Shown here in pieces: positions 22,301 to 36,019 of a DNA stretch of 64,000 nucleotides. Under the pieces are notes generated by a model. That model did no database searches. It saw only the letters and a list, made by a program, of their open reading frames with translations, and was not told where the DNA came from. Source of the DNA: Ceratodon purpureus (lineage: Eukaryota > Streptophyta > Bryopsida > Pseudoditrichales > Ditrichaceae); the NCBI GenBank assembly GCA_014871385.1, contig CM026428.1, forward strand, positions 14,848,476-14,912,475, written 5' to 3'. The translations under genes were made by a program, and so were the position numbers. Position 1 is the stretch's first letter, and each line of letters begins with the position of its first letter.

Positions 22301-25300
22301 TGCTCGAAGGAGATTCGGCCAGAGATTTCAAGCCAGAAACCTGTACTCCTGATCCAAATGGGTTCCTGAAGCGTGTAGTTTCTCCTTTGTTTGAAGTTGT
22401 AAAGGCGGTGAGTTGTTGCTTTTTTAATTACTCTGGGACATTATTCTGATATTTTTATTTCTTGAAATGGTGAAAAAACAATATACGAGTCTATAGACAC
22501 GATTCTAAAAGCCCTAGTGTTGTCCTGCTTATTCCTTTACTGTCAATATGTCTAGACGTCCATACAGGGATACTAATTGTTGCATGAGTACGCTATATAG
22601 GAGGCATCCTTAAACAGCTCTGGAGACGCTCCTCACTCAAGCTGGCGGAACTATGACGACATTAATGAGTACTTCTGGTACAACACATATCCCTTCTTCA
22701 TTAGTAACGTACGCTACACATAATCTGCCACAACGCCGAATATACATGTAAAAACCAAATAATATTTTTCAAATTTTGAATAGAAGAAATTTTGATGACT
22801 TCTTTTGGGGACATCCATTTTATTTTAATATGCATATTTCTTACTTTGATCTCGCCCTCATCTTCATATACTATAAAGTCTTGCACCTCTTATACTTGTA
22901 TGAGTTTTGAAAATTCTCAAATGGGACTTGTTTGGTGTTTGGATGCCTCAAACTTGAAGGCTCATAAACATACATTGTATCGTTTTTGAAGTTATTTGTA
23001 AATGCATTTGGTGTGAGCTTACCGTGGAAAGTGGATATTGTGAACAGGTCTGATCGATGTTTTACTCATTTAAAATGGCCGATGGACCAAGGTTCTAATT
23101 TTCTCGTCAAGCCAGAGGTTAGTTTATCCCCCGAAATCCACTGGAGATGTCGTGTTATTGAGAGCACACCTTTTGTGTTTGCAGGTTTGGGTCATTTTTT
23201 TCAGGTAGTTACGGCAAGTTGCTGTTATAATGAGAAGCAAAATAATAGTTGTTAATCAACTGATTCAACACGTATTAATTTAAAAAAATCTGCATATTTT
23301 AAGTACTTGGAGTTTTAATGGTGGTAGAAGGGTAGGCATGTGCCGAAGCACAAGGTGGGAAAAACTGGCTTTGTGGAACAAAGATCCTTCTTCAATATTT
23401 TCCGAAGCTTTGATCGACTGTGGATAGGCTACATACTGGTGCTGCAGGTGAGCTTGTGTTCTTTTAAAATCATTTGTGTCTAGACATTCTATACTGTGTC
23501 TCTTGGCACGCAATATCAGTACTTGTATTTTGGACCCATAGCATAGAATAGTGTTGATTTTATCTTCGGTACTTGGTTATATTTCATCTTGACAGATGGT
23601 GAGCAGCAGATGCCTATAAGAGAGAGCATAGCTTTAGCACTGTTTGCGGATTCTGGGCGAACTGACTGCTTTGGATGTCTCGGAAGTGCAAGTGCCATGA
23701 GCTTTCCTCAAATATTCGATGTTTCATGACCTGGTCTTGAAATGATATCTGACGCTTTAAAAATATCTTATCTAGGCATGTATAGTAACGCTGTGGAGTG
23801 GGCAACAACGGGCTCCTTGGGTTGAGTTGCAAAACAGAGATTCTCTGGCTCGCTTGTTAACCATTTTTATAACTTGGTCAGCTCTTCGTCTTTTTCTAGG
23901 TATGTTGTCAATTTCTAAGATTATTGCATGCGAACGTGGGTGTCCTCTGGCATCTGCTGCTCTTTTCTACAACTTCTCCGTTTGTTTTTACCCTTTAGTG
24001 GTGTTAAATAGGTTTTCAAACTTTCGACACATTTTGGTTTTGTTTGTTGTTCATAGTTGTCTTCAGTTGTCATCCACAAATAGGAATTCACAACTTAAGT
24101 ATGAGGCACAACAAGCGAGCCTGTGCTCTTAGCTCTTTGTCTTGTTCTCAGTCTGAAGCTTATAATCTTAATTTTTCTTCTGTACAAGCTAAACAGTAGT
24201 TTTTGAATATTGGAATAATATCTGTTGTACATATGTCTTTTGACATCTACCTCATCCTCATGCAACTGGATCTAATCGAGATGATCATGTTGGCGCAGCC
24301 TTGCTTGATCTGGTTATGCAGTATAGCCTGATTTCGTGGGAGACATGGAAGACAGGGTTACGAATGATTTTAAAAGTGCTGGTGGCCAGTATTTGGGTCG
24401 GTATCTTCTCAATATTTTACAGGTCAAGATCCAGCTTTCTGAGATTTTTTTTTTACGATCTCTTCATTTCGGAATTTGACAAGCGTTTCTTGAGAGAGTT
24501 ATAGGAGTGAAGGGGATGAACGGCTACCGCTGTCATCAAGTTACTATTGCCATTTCTTTGACATTTTACCTGATTCTGTGATAATTGGGAATCTGCAGGA
24601 CCATGTGGGACAAGCGGCATCAAGATCATGCATGGTCTGCCGCTGCTAACAAACTCTTCTATAGATATTTATACACAATGGGAATTTTTGTTCTTCCTGA
24701 GGGGCTGGCGCTTGCATTATTCATTATCCCATTCGTGCGGAATATTTTGGAAAAGTCAAGTTTCAAATTGTTTCATGCGATGACCTGGTGGTTCCAGGTA
24801 GGTTTTTTCTGATTCGATGTAAGGACCAGTGACAGGAAGTATTAAATAAACGCAATTTTGTGGTAAAATATGTATATATGATCCCCTCGATTTTCAGGTT
24901 GTTATTTTGGAATCACTAGAAGCAGAAATATCGTGTACAGAAATATCATTGACGATGATTTACTTAAGGTTGAGGCTTTTGTCTTCTGTTACAGACTCGC
25001 TCATATGTTGGTAGGGGTTTAAGAGAGGGCCTCGTGGATAACTTCAAGTGAGTTTGGTGCTCTTTGAATCTCTTTACCTTTTGTAACCTGTGTATTTTGG
25101 ACAGTCTGGTTATCAGGGATTTCCTGTTGACGTTGTTGGGAGATGCTGTACAGTAGTTTCAGTTTGTGATTAGAGCAGGATAATCGGGTGCCGCTCCCCA
25201 AAGTCCGCATGTCATTTTTCGTTGGTTGCTTGCACCTAAGCATGAATGATTCCATGACAATTCCACTGCATTCTCTGTTGTGAAGTTAGAAAACATAGTG

Positions 25301-28300
25301 ACAGTTTCAGTAACTAACAACTGGAATTTTTCAGGTACACTCTGTTCTGGATTCTTGTACTGGCATCCAAGTTCTTATTTAGCTATTTTCTTCAGGTAAA
25401 TCTTGTCTTAATTTATATTTTAGTGTCCTTCATCTTCATCAACATTTAATTAATGTCTTTAAATAAAGACATACGTTTTCTGCTGGAATGTCGAGCAAAT
25501 GCATGGTATTCTGATTTGTTTGTTGCTCGTGCAGCTAAAACCTCTGATTAGGCCTACAAAAGAGATCTTAGAAATGACAGATATTAATTACAAATGGCCT
25601 CAAATTTTCAGCAAAGGTACTCCCTCTTGATAAGTTGTCTGGAACATAAATCTTAGTCTGTTGTGTGATCTGTCGTATATTTGCTTCCATTAGACAGGAT
25701 TTCGGTCACATAGCATGTCCAGTTAGTATAATAGCTTTCAAAACATGAGTGATCATTTTAAAAGGCAAATATCTTTTTGATCTTTAAGGTCTTCATTTAT
25801 AGCGTCATTTCATTTAAAGTGTGCTCTGCAGGATCTGCGTTGTCCTTTAGATTCTTGGGATTTTGTATCTGTTTGTTATTGATCACTTCAAATACCTTTG
25901 TCATGTAAGCAGGGGCTTTCAATGATCCTTTTAAGGGTATGCTTATTTCCGAGTTCCTTGTCTGAAATTGTTAGGCATTCTCACTTGTGCCTCCTTTTTC
26001 TGCGATCGCAGGAAACAGGGCGGCAGTGCTTGCTTTGTGGGCTCCAGTCATATTGGTAAGATGTGTTTTAGAGCTCGCTTTCGTATCATCCTTAACTTAC
26101 CCAAGTCTAGAATGGTATTTGAACAGCGAGAATAGCGATCAGTTACTCGTTACTCAACACGGTAGTGATTTTAGGTGAGGCAAGCTTGTGTTTCGACGTT
26201 GATTGCGATGTGATGAAGGACAGTAGCTACAGGATTCACAAATATGTGTTTTGAACTCAATTCCTTCTTGTTAAATGTCATAGTTATCTGAACGTGCACA
26301 TTATACATGCTGCTTTCTTCTTCTCCAGATTTATTTTATGGACACACAAATCTGGTATACCATCTGGTCTGCCCTTGTTGGAGCTCTTGTAGGTCTAATG
26401 GACCATCTCGGAGAGGTATTCTTCTTCATTCATCTAATTTCTATGATTGAACCTTCATTGTTTTAATCTTCCTTCTAGCATCTCTATATCTGTTAGTCTT
26501 TTGGCGCGTTGCCGGGCACGATAGGGCTTTGTGTTGCTTAAATGTGAGATTGGAACAGATTCGCTAATGCTGTTGTGTCTACTGACAGGATTAACTTATA
26601 AAAGTTGTAGAATGTGCTGATGTAGTACTAATTGGTCAGATTGAGTATCTCAGAAGTTCCAGTATTTGATTACGTTGTCTTTGTTCTGTAAACGTCTCAG
26701 ATCCGAAATGTCCACCAACTTAAGCTGCGGTTTCAGATGTTCCCTCGCGCCGTTCAGTTCAATCTCATCCCTGAATCTTGGAGCGATGGCACTAAACAAC
26801 GGTTTCGGTAAGTTTCATCTTGCAGTTTCATACTTATTTTCATGTTTTCATAAATTGATACATTAGCGCAACTTACGAAGATGAGTTACTTCCTCGTTAC
26901 TGTGAAAGACGGCTGAGCATAGGTTTGTTTATTTCCTAGCCGCTTCCCTGAATCCTGTTTGTTCTAGCATGTATTAACTTTCACTTTCGCTTGTGGCTTC
27001 ACAAGGTTAGGGTGGAAAACACAGTCGGTTTCTCGATCGGACTGCTTATATGTTTCTTGTTAGCCTTTCAGGAACAGCTGGTGGACTAGCGTGAAAAATT
27101 TATTTCAGCGGATCAGGCTCCGGTATGGAGTGCCATCTCAAGAGACCAAGGTGACAGAAAGATGTTTGCTTTATTTTCATCTGGCCTGGCACCATCAGTT
27201 GCACGAGTGGGTTCTAACTGTTTAACACTGCAGGAAGAGAGTATGGAGGCCAGACGCTTCTCTCACATCTGGAATGAAATCTTGAAGACCTTCCGAGAGG
27301 AAGACCTTATTAGTAACAGGTTCGGTTTTATTCGCCTTAGTGTCCTTTCCACGTGCACACGAAGTGATAGTCCCAGTCTCACTTTTTGTCTCGCGACATC
27401 ATTTTATGCTTCATCCTACTAAACTGTAATGCTAGCGAAACTCCATCTCCGTTAACCTTTCCTGCGGGGTTTTATGACTAAGATCCAATGATTCTTCAAC
27501 TCAAATTTTTTAAGTGGAGGAGCGCGGGAAGTTTTTGTTGGATCTGCGATAATTAGTCATCGTGTTAAGTGGTTCTCTTATTTGTGCCTGCACGTCTGCA
27601 ATACAATCTTGCTCTTTGATTCCTAGAGAGTCTTGGATTTAAAAAGTGGGATTGTCGGGTTTGCTTACGAAAGTTTGTGCAAGTAGTATGGTTTGAAGAT
27701 GAAACTCAGGCCTTTTGGTACATTGCCTCTTTCTTGAGACACTTGCAGAGAGCTGGAGCTTTTAGAAATCCCAATTCCAGTATGGAATATTTCGGTGTTT
27801 CAGTGGCCTTCAACATTGCTCGCAAATGAGGTCAGAACTTTGTCATGTTCATTGCTTTAGTGTTAACAAAAAGAATCTATGTCTTTTGATCTGTATCGTC
27901 AGCTTGCAACCGGTACCTACTTCAATATTAATTTATTTTTTGAGAAAATTAATGCACAGTAAAGTTTCTAGGGTTGGAGTTAAGGATTTTAGGAGGGTGG
28001 TAACAGCTTGCTACTTCTCATATTTACTAGCCACGTGCTTGAAGCTAAGTACTAGTCGAGACCACCACTTGAGTTCAGCATATCACATTTCCCTGACTCA
28101 TCGTTTCATGTTCAGGTTTATGCAGCTTTGGATCTTGTCAAAGATAAACACGTAGAAGACAAGGTCGTGTGGAAAAAAATCTCTAAAAGCGAGTATCGGC
28201 GATGCGCTATCGTTGAGTCTTATGAAAGTATCAAACACATTTTAGTATACAGAATTTTGAGACAAAATTCGGCAGATCACATTCTAGTGAAGACACTCTT

Positions 28301-31300
28301 TGAAGATCACATCGATAATGCTATCAGTGCCCGAAGATTCACGGTGGCGTTTTCTTTAGCAAAACTTCCTGAAGTTCACAAATGTCTTCTTACTCTTGTC
28401 AAGAAAATCCTTGCAAAGAAATCCGATGAGGTACTTTCTGATTCTTTCAAATGTTTTCCTGTTGATAGAAGCCCTCTGATTAAGTTGTTCATCACCTATT
28501 TCTTTTGAGTTTGTACTGGAACTGTAACAGTAATTTTTAAAATTTCTCTGCTGTCCAGGTGGTTGAAGCTTTACAGGCTTTGTGGCACTGCATTGTTAAT
28601 GAATTTGCAAGAAGTGAAGAGAGGTCTCTAATCAAACAGAATTTTGTTGAAAAACATATTAATACAAGTACCGTCTTCAAAGATTCGGTAGTCCTACCAA
28701 ACAAGGAAGATAAGGCCTTTTACAAGCAAATCAAGCGGCTGCAAACAACTTTGGAAACAAAAGATACCCTGCTTAGCGTCCCCAAGGGTTTGGAGGCTCG
28801 GCGCCGCATTTCGTTTTTTGCTAATTCTCTCTTTATGACTATGCCACGTGCCCCACAAGTGAGTTTCCAGCCCCTAAAAATTTGTGTCTATTAGTTACCA
28901 ATGTCAGAAATATCCGTTTTTGTAGAGTATTTCTGTTGCATGGGTCATCCAACAATGAAAACTATGTAGATTCTTGGTAAATTAGCGTGGCTCCTGTCTT
29001 TGAATTGGACATGTCATAGTCATGTTGAGATAGTGATGTTTGAGTGAGACATTTAACTTCAAGCTTTCAAGGTTTAAGCAAGACCAGCCTTGTTATTTGG
29101 TATAATAATGCTTTCTGCTCTCCTCATCTTGTCCATTGCTTATTTGGTCAAATGATTATTGTATTTAACTCTGGCTCTGATACTATTTTTGTCTTCGTTA
29201 CCCTTTACAGGTGGAGAAGATGTGTGCTTTTAGTGTTTTGACTCCTTATTATGCAGAGGAGGTCGTTTACTCGTTGAAAGACCTGAACACAACAAATGAA
29301 GATGGCATCACCACCTTGTTTTATCTGCAAAAAGTCTTCCCTGGTTAGCCTCAATGCCGAATCTTGACATGATTTGCTGTTACTGACGATCACAATTGGA
29401 CTTGGGTTGATATTTTATGCTGTCAACGTTTGTTTGGTGTTTCCAGATGATTGGAAGCATTTCAAGGAACGATTTAGAAAGGAAGATGGTTCAGAAGAGA
29501 GCGACAAGCAATTCATAGATCGTATGAGTGGACTAGATGACGCTGCAGAAGGTGGTACTCAAAAGAAGAATGACGCAAAGAAGAAGGATAATACAAAAAG
29601 TGGTCTTGAAGATGAAGATGGTCTTGAACTTTGTTTGTGGGCCTCTTATCGAGGACAAACACTTGCACGCACTGTGCGTGGTATGATGTACTACGAGAGG
29701 TCTGGTCTCGTCTCTATCGTCTCTTGTGTCTCCTGTAAATTTTGAGTGTACCGGTATCTTTCCTGCTCGTCATAAACTCTGATGAGAATTGGTGATAATC
29801 ACTGCAGTAGGTATTTTGGTGAGCCACATGAGGTGTATGCCCATCTCTGTTGTAAGAAGTGAAAATAATATTGACAATTTGTCTGTTCTTTGCAGAGCTC
29901 TTGAATGTCAGGCCTTCTTAGATGCAGCAAAAGAAAAGGATCTAGACGAAGCTCTAGGTTTCAAGGAATTGATAGAACGAGCTTCAAGCAGTGTCAGTGA
30001 AGGGTCCAGCAGGCGGCAGGAAGAGGTAAATCTGGGTGATTCAAGGAGGGGGCAGGGGCTTGATGATGAAACAAGGAAGAAGCAGGTTCTTGCTACTGCT
30101 GCTATGAAATTTACTTACGTTGTGGCTGCTCAAGTTTACGGGACGCAAAAGAAAAATGGAGCAAATCAGGCGAAGGGTATTGCTTATCTGCTGAAAGCAT
30201 ACAAAGGTCTCCGAATCGCGTACGTCGATGAAGTGGAGACAACCTCGGGCAAGCAATATTTCTCGGTTCTAGTGAAATATGACCGTGATGCCAAGTTGGA
30301 GATGGAGATTTTCCGAATACAGTTGCCTGGGCCACTAAAACAAGGAGAAGGGAAGCCGGAGAATCAAAACCATGCTCTTATCTTCACAAGAGGCGATGCT
30401 GTTCAAACGATTGATATGAACCAGGTAATGAGAATTCTTGTAGCGAAATTGGCTACATATTGATCGCCAAGAATAAGTGAAGATTGCTGGGACTCGGGAC
30501 GGTCCTGTTTCAGCTGCATTAATCTGACAGATGCATTACAAAATATTGAGAAGAAAAAAAGACTTTTCATTTGCTACTATTCTTGATGACATGCCCCGTT
30601 ATAGGGTATTTGAAGCGGTTTTTCTAGGTAGTCCCTCTCTTTACGATGCGAAGTCTTTTGATTGTGAGTGCTCTTCAGACTGTTGTTAGAGGTGAGGTGA
30701 AATAACCAAGCAGTAGAAACTGAATCTTACGATTGGGACTGCTATGCTACAGGAAATGTACTTTGAGGAGGCTTTAAAAATGCGCAATCTTTTGGAAGAG
30801 TTTGACAAACATCATGGTGTTCGTAAACCAACAATTTTGGGGGTCCGGGAGCATGTCTTCACTGGTTCCGTTTCATCGTTAGCCTGGTTCATGTCAGCTC
30901 AAGAAACAAGTTTTGTGACTTTAGGGCAACGTGTTCTGGCTAACCCATTGAAGATTCGAATGCATTATGGGCATCCTGATGTTTTCAATAGGTTGTGGTT
31001 TATGAGTCGAGGAGGTATCAGCAAAGCGTCTCGAACCATCAATATTAGCGAAGATATTTTTGCCGGTTTCAATTGCACTCAGCGAGGTGGCACTGTTACC
31101 CATCATGAATACATTCAGGTGCTCTTCCTGCTGTTGTATTTATTGCTAGCTGGGTCTTCTAGACTCGATTTATTGTGTAGAGCTGCCTATCCTCTATGCA
31201 TCGATGATAACAATATAACTAATATTTCAGATATCCTGTCTCTATATATACGGATTTGTTTTTAAAATATAGCTGCTGCTATAAGCCGCATTCTTATATT

Positions 31301-33095
31301 TCAACGATTTGAACCATTTACTCAGAAATGGCTGTATTTGGCTGACCAGGCTGGAAAGGGCAGGGACGTCGGACTGAACCAAATTGCCATGTTTGAAGCT
31401 AAAGTGGCAAGTGGTAATGGAGAGCAAGTTTTGAGTCGAGATGTGTACCGCCTCGGTCATCGACTTGATTTCTTCCGAATGCTATCATTCTACTATACGA
31501 CTGTCGGTTTTTTCATCAATAATTTGATAGTTGTTCTTACCGTATTTGCCTTCTTGTGGGGCCGTGTTTACCTAGCAGTGAGTGGGGTAGAGGCCTCATT
31601 AACCAGCTCAAAGATCTTGAGCAACACGGCGTTGTTAGCCTCTTTGAATCAGCAGTTGATCGTGCAATTGGGAATTATGACAGCACTGCCTATGATTGTT
31701 GAAAATGCTCTGGAACATGGTTTCACGAAGGCCTTGTGGGAGTTCTTCACGATGCAGTTGCAGTTGGCATCGGTATTTTTCACCTTCTCGATGGGCACTC
31801 GGGCCCACTACTTTGGTCGCACCCTTCTTCATGGTGGAGCTGCTGTAAGTTATTTTGACCTTCTCTTCTTACTGTCATGCTTGAAAATCTCCTTAAAACC
31901 AATTGTTGACTATTTATCTGGTGAATAGTCCGCCTTCTATTAATTGACTACCTCTATATTATCAATATTTCTTTTAGTTACTAATATTCCAGTTGATTTA
32001 GGATCGGCATGCATTATCCTCCTATACATCGACTGTTCGTAAATAACTGTTTGAAGGTGCCTAGCAACCTCAACCTTTCTAGTTGTAGCCCTTTTATTTT
32101 GGCGCTTACTGATGGTGTTTTATATGATTTGAATTTTGCAGTACAGGGCAACTGGTCGTGGATTTGTGGTGAAGCATGAACGGTTTGCCGTAATCTACAG
32201 GCTTTATAGTAGGAGTCATTTTGTTAAAGCTATCGAACTTATAGCGCTTCTAATCATTTATCGGGTATATGGGGCCAGTCGATCATCGAACACTTACCTG
32301 TTTATCAGTTTAACTAGTTGGTTTATGTCTCTTACATGGATAGTGGGACCCTTCATTTTCAACCCATCTGGTTTCGACTGGCTGAAAACTCTGGAAGACT
32401 TCGAAGATTTCATAAGCTGGCTGAAGTATAAAGGAGGCTTCATTGTGGGCTCCGAACAAAGTTGGGAAAGGTGGTGGATGGATGAACAGAAGCATCTCGA
32501 AAACACAGGAGTCTGGGGGAAGGTGGCGGATATAATACTCAATTTGCGATTCTTCTTCTTTCAGTATGGAATCGTCTACCAACTCAATATCGCTGCAACC
32601 AGCCAAAGCATATTCGTGTATCTCGTCTCGTGGAGTTATATCTTTGTGGCGGGTTTGATCCACGTCATCATTGCCTCTGCCAGCGGTCGCTATGCTACCA
32701 AACGGCATGGCCTTTACCGAGCCATCCAAGCAGGCCTCATCTCCATAGTTGTCTTGGTGATTGTGTTGCTGAAGGTTTTCACAGCCTTCAGTTTGAGAGA
32801 TCTCCTGACCTCCTTACTGGCGTTTGTGCCCACTGGGTGGGGTATCTTACAGATCATAGCAGTCCTGAGAACCCGCTGGCTTGAGAAGTCCGTTCTGTGG
32901 CCTGTAGTAATTAATGTGGCCCGTCTTTATGAGTTTGGCATGGGGCTTATTGTTCTGGCTCCTGTTGCTGTCCTTTCATGGCTGCCAGGTTTTCAGGCCA
33001 TGCAGACGAGGGTTCTCTTCAATGAGGGCTTCAGCAGAGGGCTCCAGATTTCACAGCTGCTGGTTACTGTTCAGAAGGCTAAGAAGTCAGAGTAA
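19357..33095 (+). CDS. Callose synthase (1,3-beta-glucan synthase), GSL1/GSL5 (CalS11/12) type, 29 exons, 1787 aa
   Basis: Plasma-membrane enzyme that polymerises UDP-glucose into callose. Exons: 19357-19437, 20690-20806, 21037-21123, 21516-21607, 21910-22048, 22279-22407, 22601-22677, 23048-23117, 23349-23447, 23776-23899, 24299-24422, 24599-24797, 24995-25047, 25335-25395, 25535-25616, 26012-26055, 26329-26415, 26701-26807, 27072-27150, 27234-27319, 27749-27830, 28116-28430, 28559-28858, 29211-29343, 29447-29699, 29896-30424, 30753-31118, 31350-31844, 32142-33095. Phases all join; total 5364 nt. The short N-terminus starting YNIVPV, with no Vta1-binding extension, and the motifs FPEVRGA, LRRPPY and NQREH fit the GSL1/GSL5 group, whose Arabidopsis GSL5 is about 1780 aa. 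An FKS1-type domain lies near residues 110-220. The glucan synthase domain runs from LEARRR (about 858) through RGQTLARTVRGMMYY, RGGISKASR and RATG (1472-1475). Membrane helices cluster before about residue 600 and after about 1300. The acceptor of exon 9 is the least certain. Confidence 0.93.
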
Positions 33096-34682
33096 AGTGG
33101 CTGTTTGGACTTTCAAGCTTGTGCTCTTCCCGAAGATTACAGGTTATAACGCAGTTGCCTTGCTGTCTGCATCAAGCGTTCGTCCCAGAGACATCTGTAA
33201 CCTGGCGCCCTCGATAGAGGGCAATTGCAAGTCTGCGTCATTAGAGGACTTGTGTTGAAGGGCGCACTACTGTAGGTATTTTAGTGCACCCGTTGAGGTT
33301 ATTTGAAGGTCTAGCTTCTCTAGAGGCACACAATCTCCTGCCATTACATTGGTAATCAGCGGCTTACAGAAGTCTGCCAAGCGAGAATGTACTCTGGGTT
33401 GTAAACTTGCAAATTTGAATCCTAGTTTTAAACATTTAGATTTTAATCAATAAATCCTACATTAGCTGCATTTGACGGGGCATTTTTTAGAAAGTATTTT
33501 TGTTATTCCAATTAAAGAATGAAGTGGTCGTGTGCAATGTCGTCGGCCACTTGGTGGTGCAACACCACTGCCACCACCAGCCCTCCGCAATCTAACCTTG
33601 TCAATTGTGTGTGGAGTCTGTGAAATATGCTTCTTTGTTAGGATTTGGGGCAAGTGAATTCTACAGCTCACTTGGCTGATACATCCCACCGTGCACATCT
33701 CCGTTTCCTGCATTCTCGTATCAAATATCCTCCAACTGATCATCACCCTCCAGTTGCCAATATTTTTAGTTTTAATTAAGTATACATGGAAAGTAAGTCA
33801 AAGTTATTATGGCTGTTAGCGGAAATGCGAAACGCTATTTCAACTTGTGTATTAAAGCACCTACTTTAGACTAGCAATAGCACCAAATTTTACAAAACCA
33901 AATTGGAGGTTATATGTAAGCGTGAACCTGTGTTCAGTAACTGGTTGAGTGTGACGGTGGCATGGGCTTCTGTAAACACCGCAACCTGGTTGTGGCTCTC
34001 TACATCCATGCCAGCTCCATTGCTTCGGGCCTTCAACCTGTCGGCGGCCGGTGGAAAAGCAGAGAGGGCACGCGCGAGAGAGTGGCGGATGGTGGGGGTG
34101 CGGAGGGCGATAAGTGTAAGTAGAGGAACAAGCTGTATACAGGACGCAAAACCAGGTCCATGCATGTGCATTGCAACTATGCAGTCATCCTTATCTTCTG
34201 CAAGGTCTGTTTGGCAATATTCTGCATCATATTCTAGCAGCACACTGACCAAACTTGCTGTTCAATACATTCCATTTCATCCTGAGAGGACATAGGTCGT
34301 AGAGGCATAAATGTCGCCCCTCTCGCAGCCCAAGCCGCTCAGAGTCCAAGCCATCACACCCACAACAGCTTGATGATCAAAAACTCTCACCATAATTCAG
34401 ACGTTAGGGACGACCACTCAAAATCGCCTAATGCATGTTCCAACATGCAGTACAGAAGCGTGGATGTAAGCAAGATGCCCATGGCCGACAGTTTCTGAAA
34501 GATCACCGATCGGTCGATGTCGTACTGGTGCAAACACGGCCAAAATCAACGAAACGTACAGGATCCCAGTGTGCCCACACACCATCCACATACTGTCTAC
34601 GTGCTGCATAAAATATGATAGTTTACTTGCGTTGCGAGATGGTATAGCTCCGAAGATTGACATGACGGGACGGAGGTGCGAG
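33096..34682. other. Callose synthase 3' flank and intergenic DNA
   Basis: The 3' UTR probably ends shortly after the AATAAA at 33449. Beyond it I see no supported gene; the frames at 33890-34295 overlap on opposite strands and look fortuitous. Confidence 0.45.
33449..33454 (+). promoter_or_regulatory. Candidate polyadenylation signal of the callose synthase gene
   Basis: A canonical AATAAA lies 354 bases after the stop codon, in AT-rich sequence. Confidence 0.45.
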
Positions 34683-35554
34683 ATAGCCCGCACCGCTGGG
34701 CAGGCCCGGTCGCAGAGCAGGTGCCATATAAGAGCCGAGGTAACGCTGGGATCCTCACTTACCTGGGCGGGGTCGATCCATGATCTTGAAGGTGGATGGC
34801 CTAGAGGAGCCTGCCCCATTGCACTCCGGGCCGGGCGACTCTAGTATCTTCCCACGGGAGGCATACACGTCATAATTTGTGGCTGCGGGGGCTCGCGTTC
34901 GCGCGGCCCTCAACGATGCTAATCCAAAGTGGAGTGTACGCATGGGCTGGATGGGATAGTTTCAAGTGCTTGTTTGGTTTACTGAGATAATTGTTTGGTG
35001 CCCGATTGCCGAGCTGGTCCACGGACGGCTCTACCGACGGCCTCGCCATATTCCAGAAGTAGCATGAAATGGTGGGGGGCCGGTGTCGTGCGACTGGTTG
35101 TGGCGAACTCGCATCGGGATTGATTTGAACAAGCGCGGTTGGGGCCTGGGGGCTGCGAAGAGAGGTGGTGTCTGATCCGCGGCGTCACCAACCTGCGAGT
35201 GTTGGACCGGGGTTTATCGCTGGTACAGACGTGAAGGTGCCTGCTGGGTGAGCTCGGAGGTGCGTTGGAAAAATTCACTGCTGGGATGCAGCGATAGCGA
35301 GCGCGGAGCTGCGCACTCACGAGAGTAGGTATGAGGTCTTCATGTTTCGCAATCGGTTCAGTTTTTGCCATTTTGGGAGTCATGTTGAGGCGACAGGATT
35401 TCAAAACGCTGCACTAGTGTCCGAGGCGTGTTCGCAACCTTGGCCTTGTTGTTCAGGGATGGTTCAGATGGAAAAAGTGGCATCTTCTTCCGAGTACTCG
35501 GGACCCGGCGCTCAGTGCATTTCCGTCCGGGTAGATACCCGGATCGCCGGGTAT

Positions 35555-35626
35555 GTCGTTGTAGTATAGTGGTAAGTATTCCCGCCTGTCACGCGGGTGA
35601 CCCGGGTTCGATCCCCGGCAGCGGCG
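35555..35626 (+). tRNA. trnD-GTC: tRNA-Asp (GTC), left-arm copy
   Basis: A 72-base cloverleaf. The acceptor stem GTCGTTG pairs with CAGCGGC (G-T pairs included), with discriminator G. The anticodon loop reads CTGTCAC and gives anticodon GTC. The T arm is GGGTTCGATCCCC, so the internal Pol III B box is intact. No T-run follows it before the tRNA-Gly gene 25 bases downstream, so the two are probably co-transcribed. Confidence 0.95.
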
Positions 35627-35651
35627 ACACCCTTACATGGGTGATACCCTT

Positions 35652-35722
35652 GCACCGGTGGTCTAGTGGTAGAATAGTACCCTGCCACGGTACAGACCCG
35701 GGTTCGATTCCCGGCCGGTGCA
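35652..35722 (+). tRNA. trnG-GCC: tRNA-Gly (GCC), left-arm copy
   Basis: A 71-base cloverleaf. The acceptor stem GCACCGG pairs with CCGGTGC, with discriminator A. The anticodon loop CTGCCAC gives anticodon GCC. The A box (GGTCTAGTGGTA) and B box (GGTTCGATTCC) are intact. A TTTTT run about 10 bases downstream is a good Pol III terminator. No intron. Confidence 0.95.
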
Positions 35723-36019
35723 TCAACCTTGCTTTTTACTTTTTGCTCTCATTTAATACTAGACTTGAATTGAAATCTAATCCTACAAATTTCGTTCCAA
35801 ACGGACACCAAATGTAGGAGATACAACCCCTCAAAGTTTCAATCATTTCAAGTGCCAAAATAACTTTCACAATGTGCGTTCTTCACTTCATATACACACT
35901 CTCTCAAAAAGATTCCCATCATAACATCACCTATACGCTTTCAAGTACTACCATACATATGAAAAGACCGACTAATGTTGCACGAGATTGCCGATGTTTG
36001 GTTGTTTTCCTTAAAAAAA

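Noticed and set aside
22677-22708. Longer exon 7 of the callose synthase, ending at 22708
   Set aside because: That donor leaves the next exon out of frame, opening with a stop. The donor at 22678 restores the family sequence INEYFWSDRCF across the junction.
34979-35404. 141-codon frame in both palindrome arms, and other identical frame pairs in the arms (34755-34943, 35428-35817, 36150-36419)
   Set aside because: Their exact conservation between arms follows from the near-identity of the DNA and is not evidence of selection. One of them runs straight through the tRNA genes, and none resembles a known protein.
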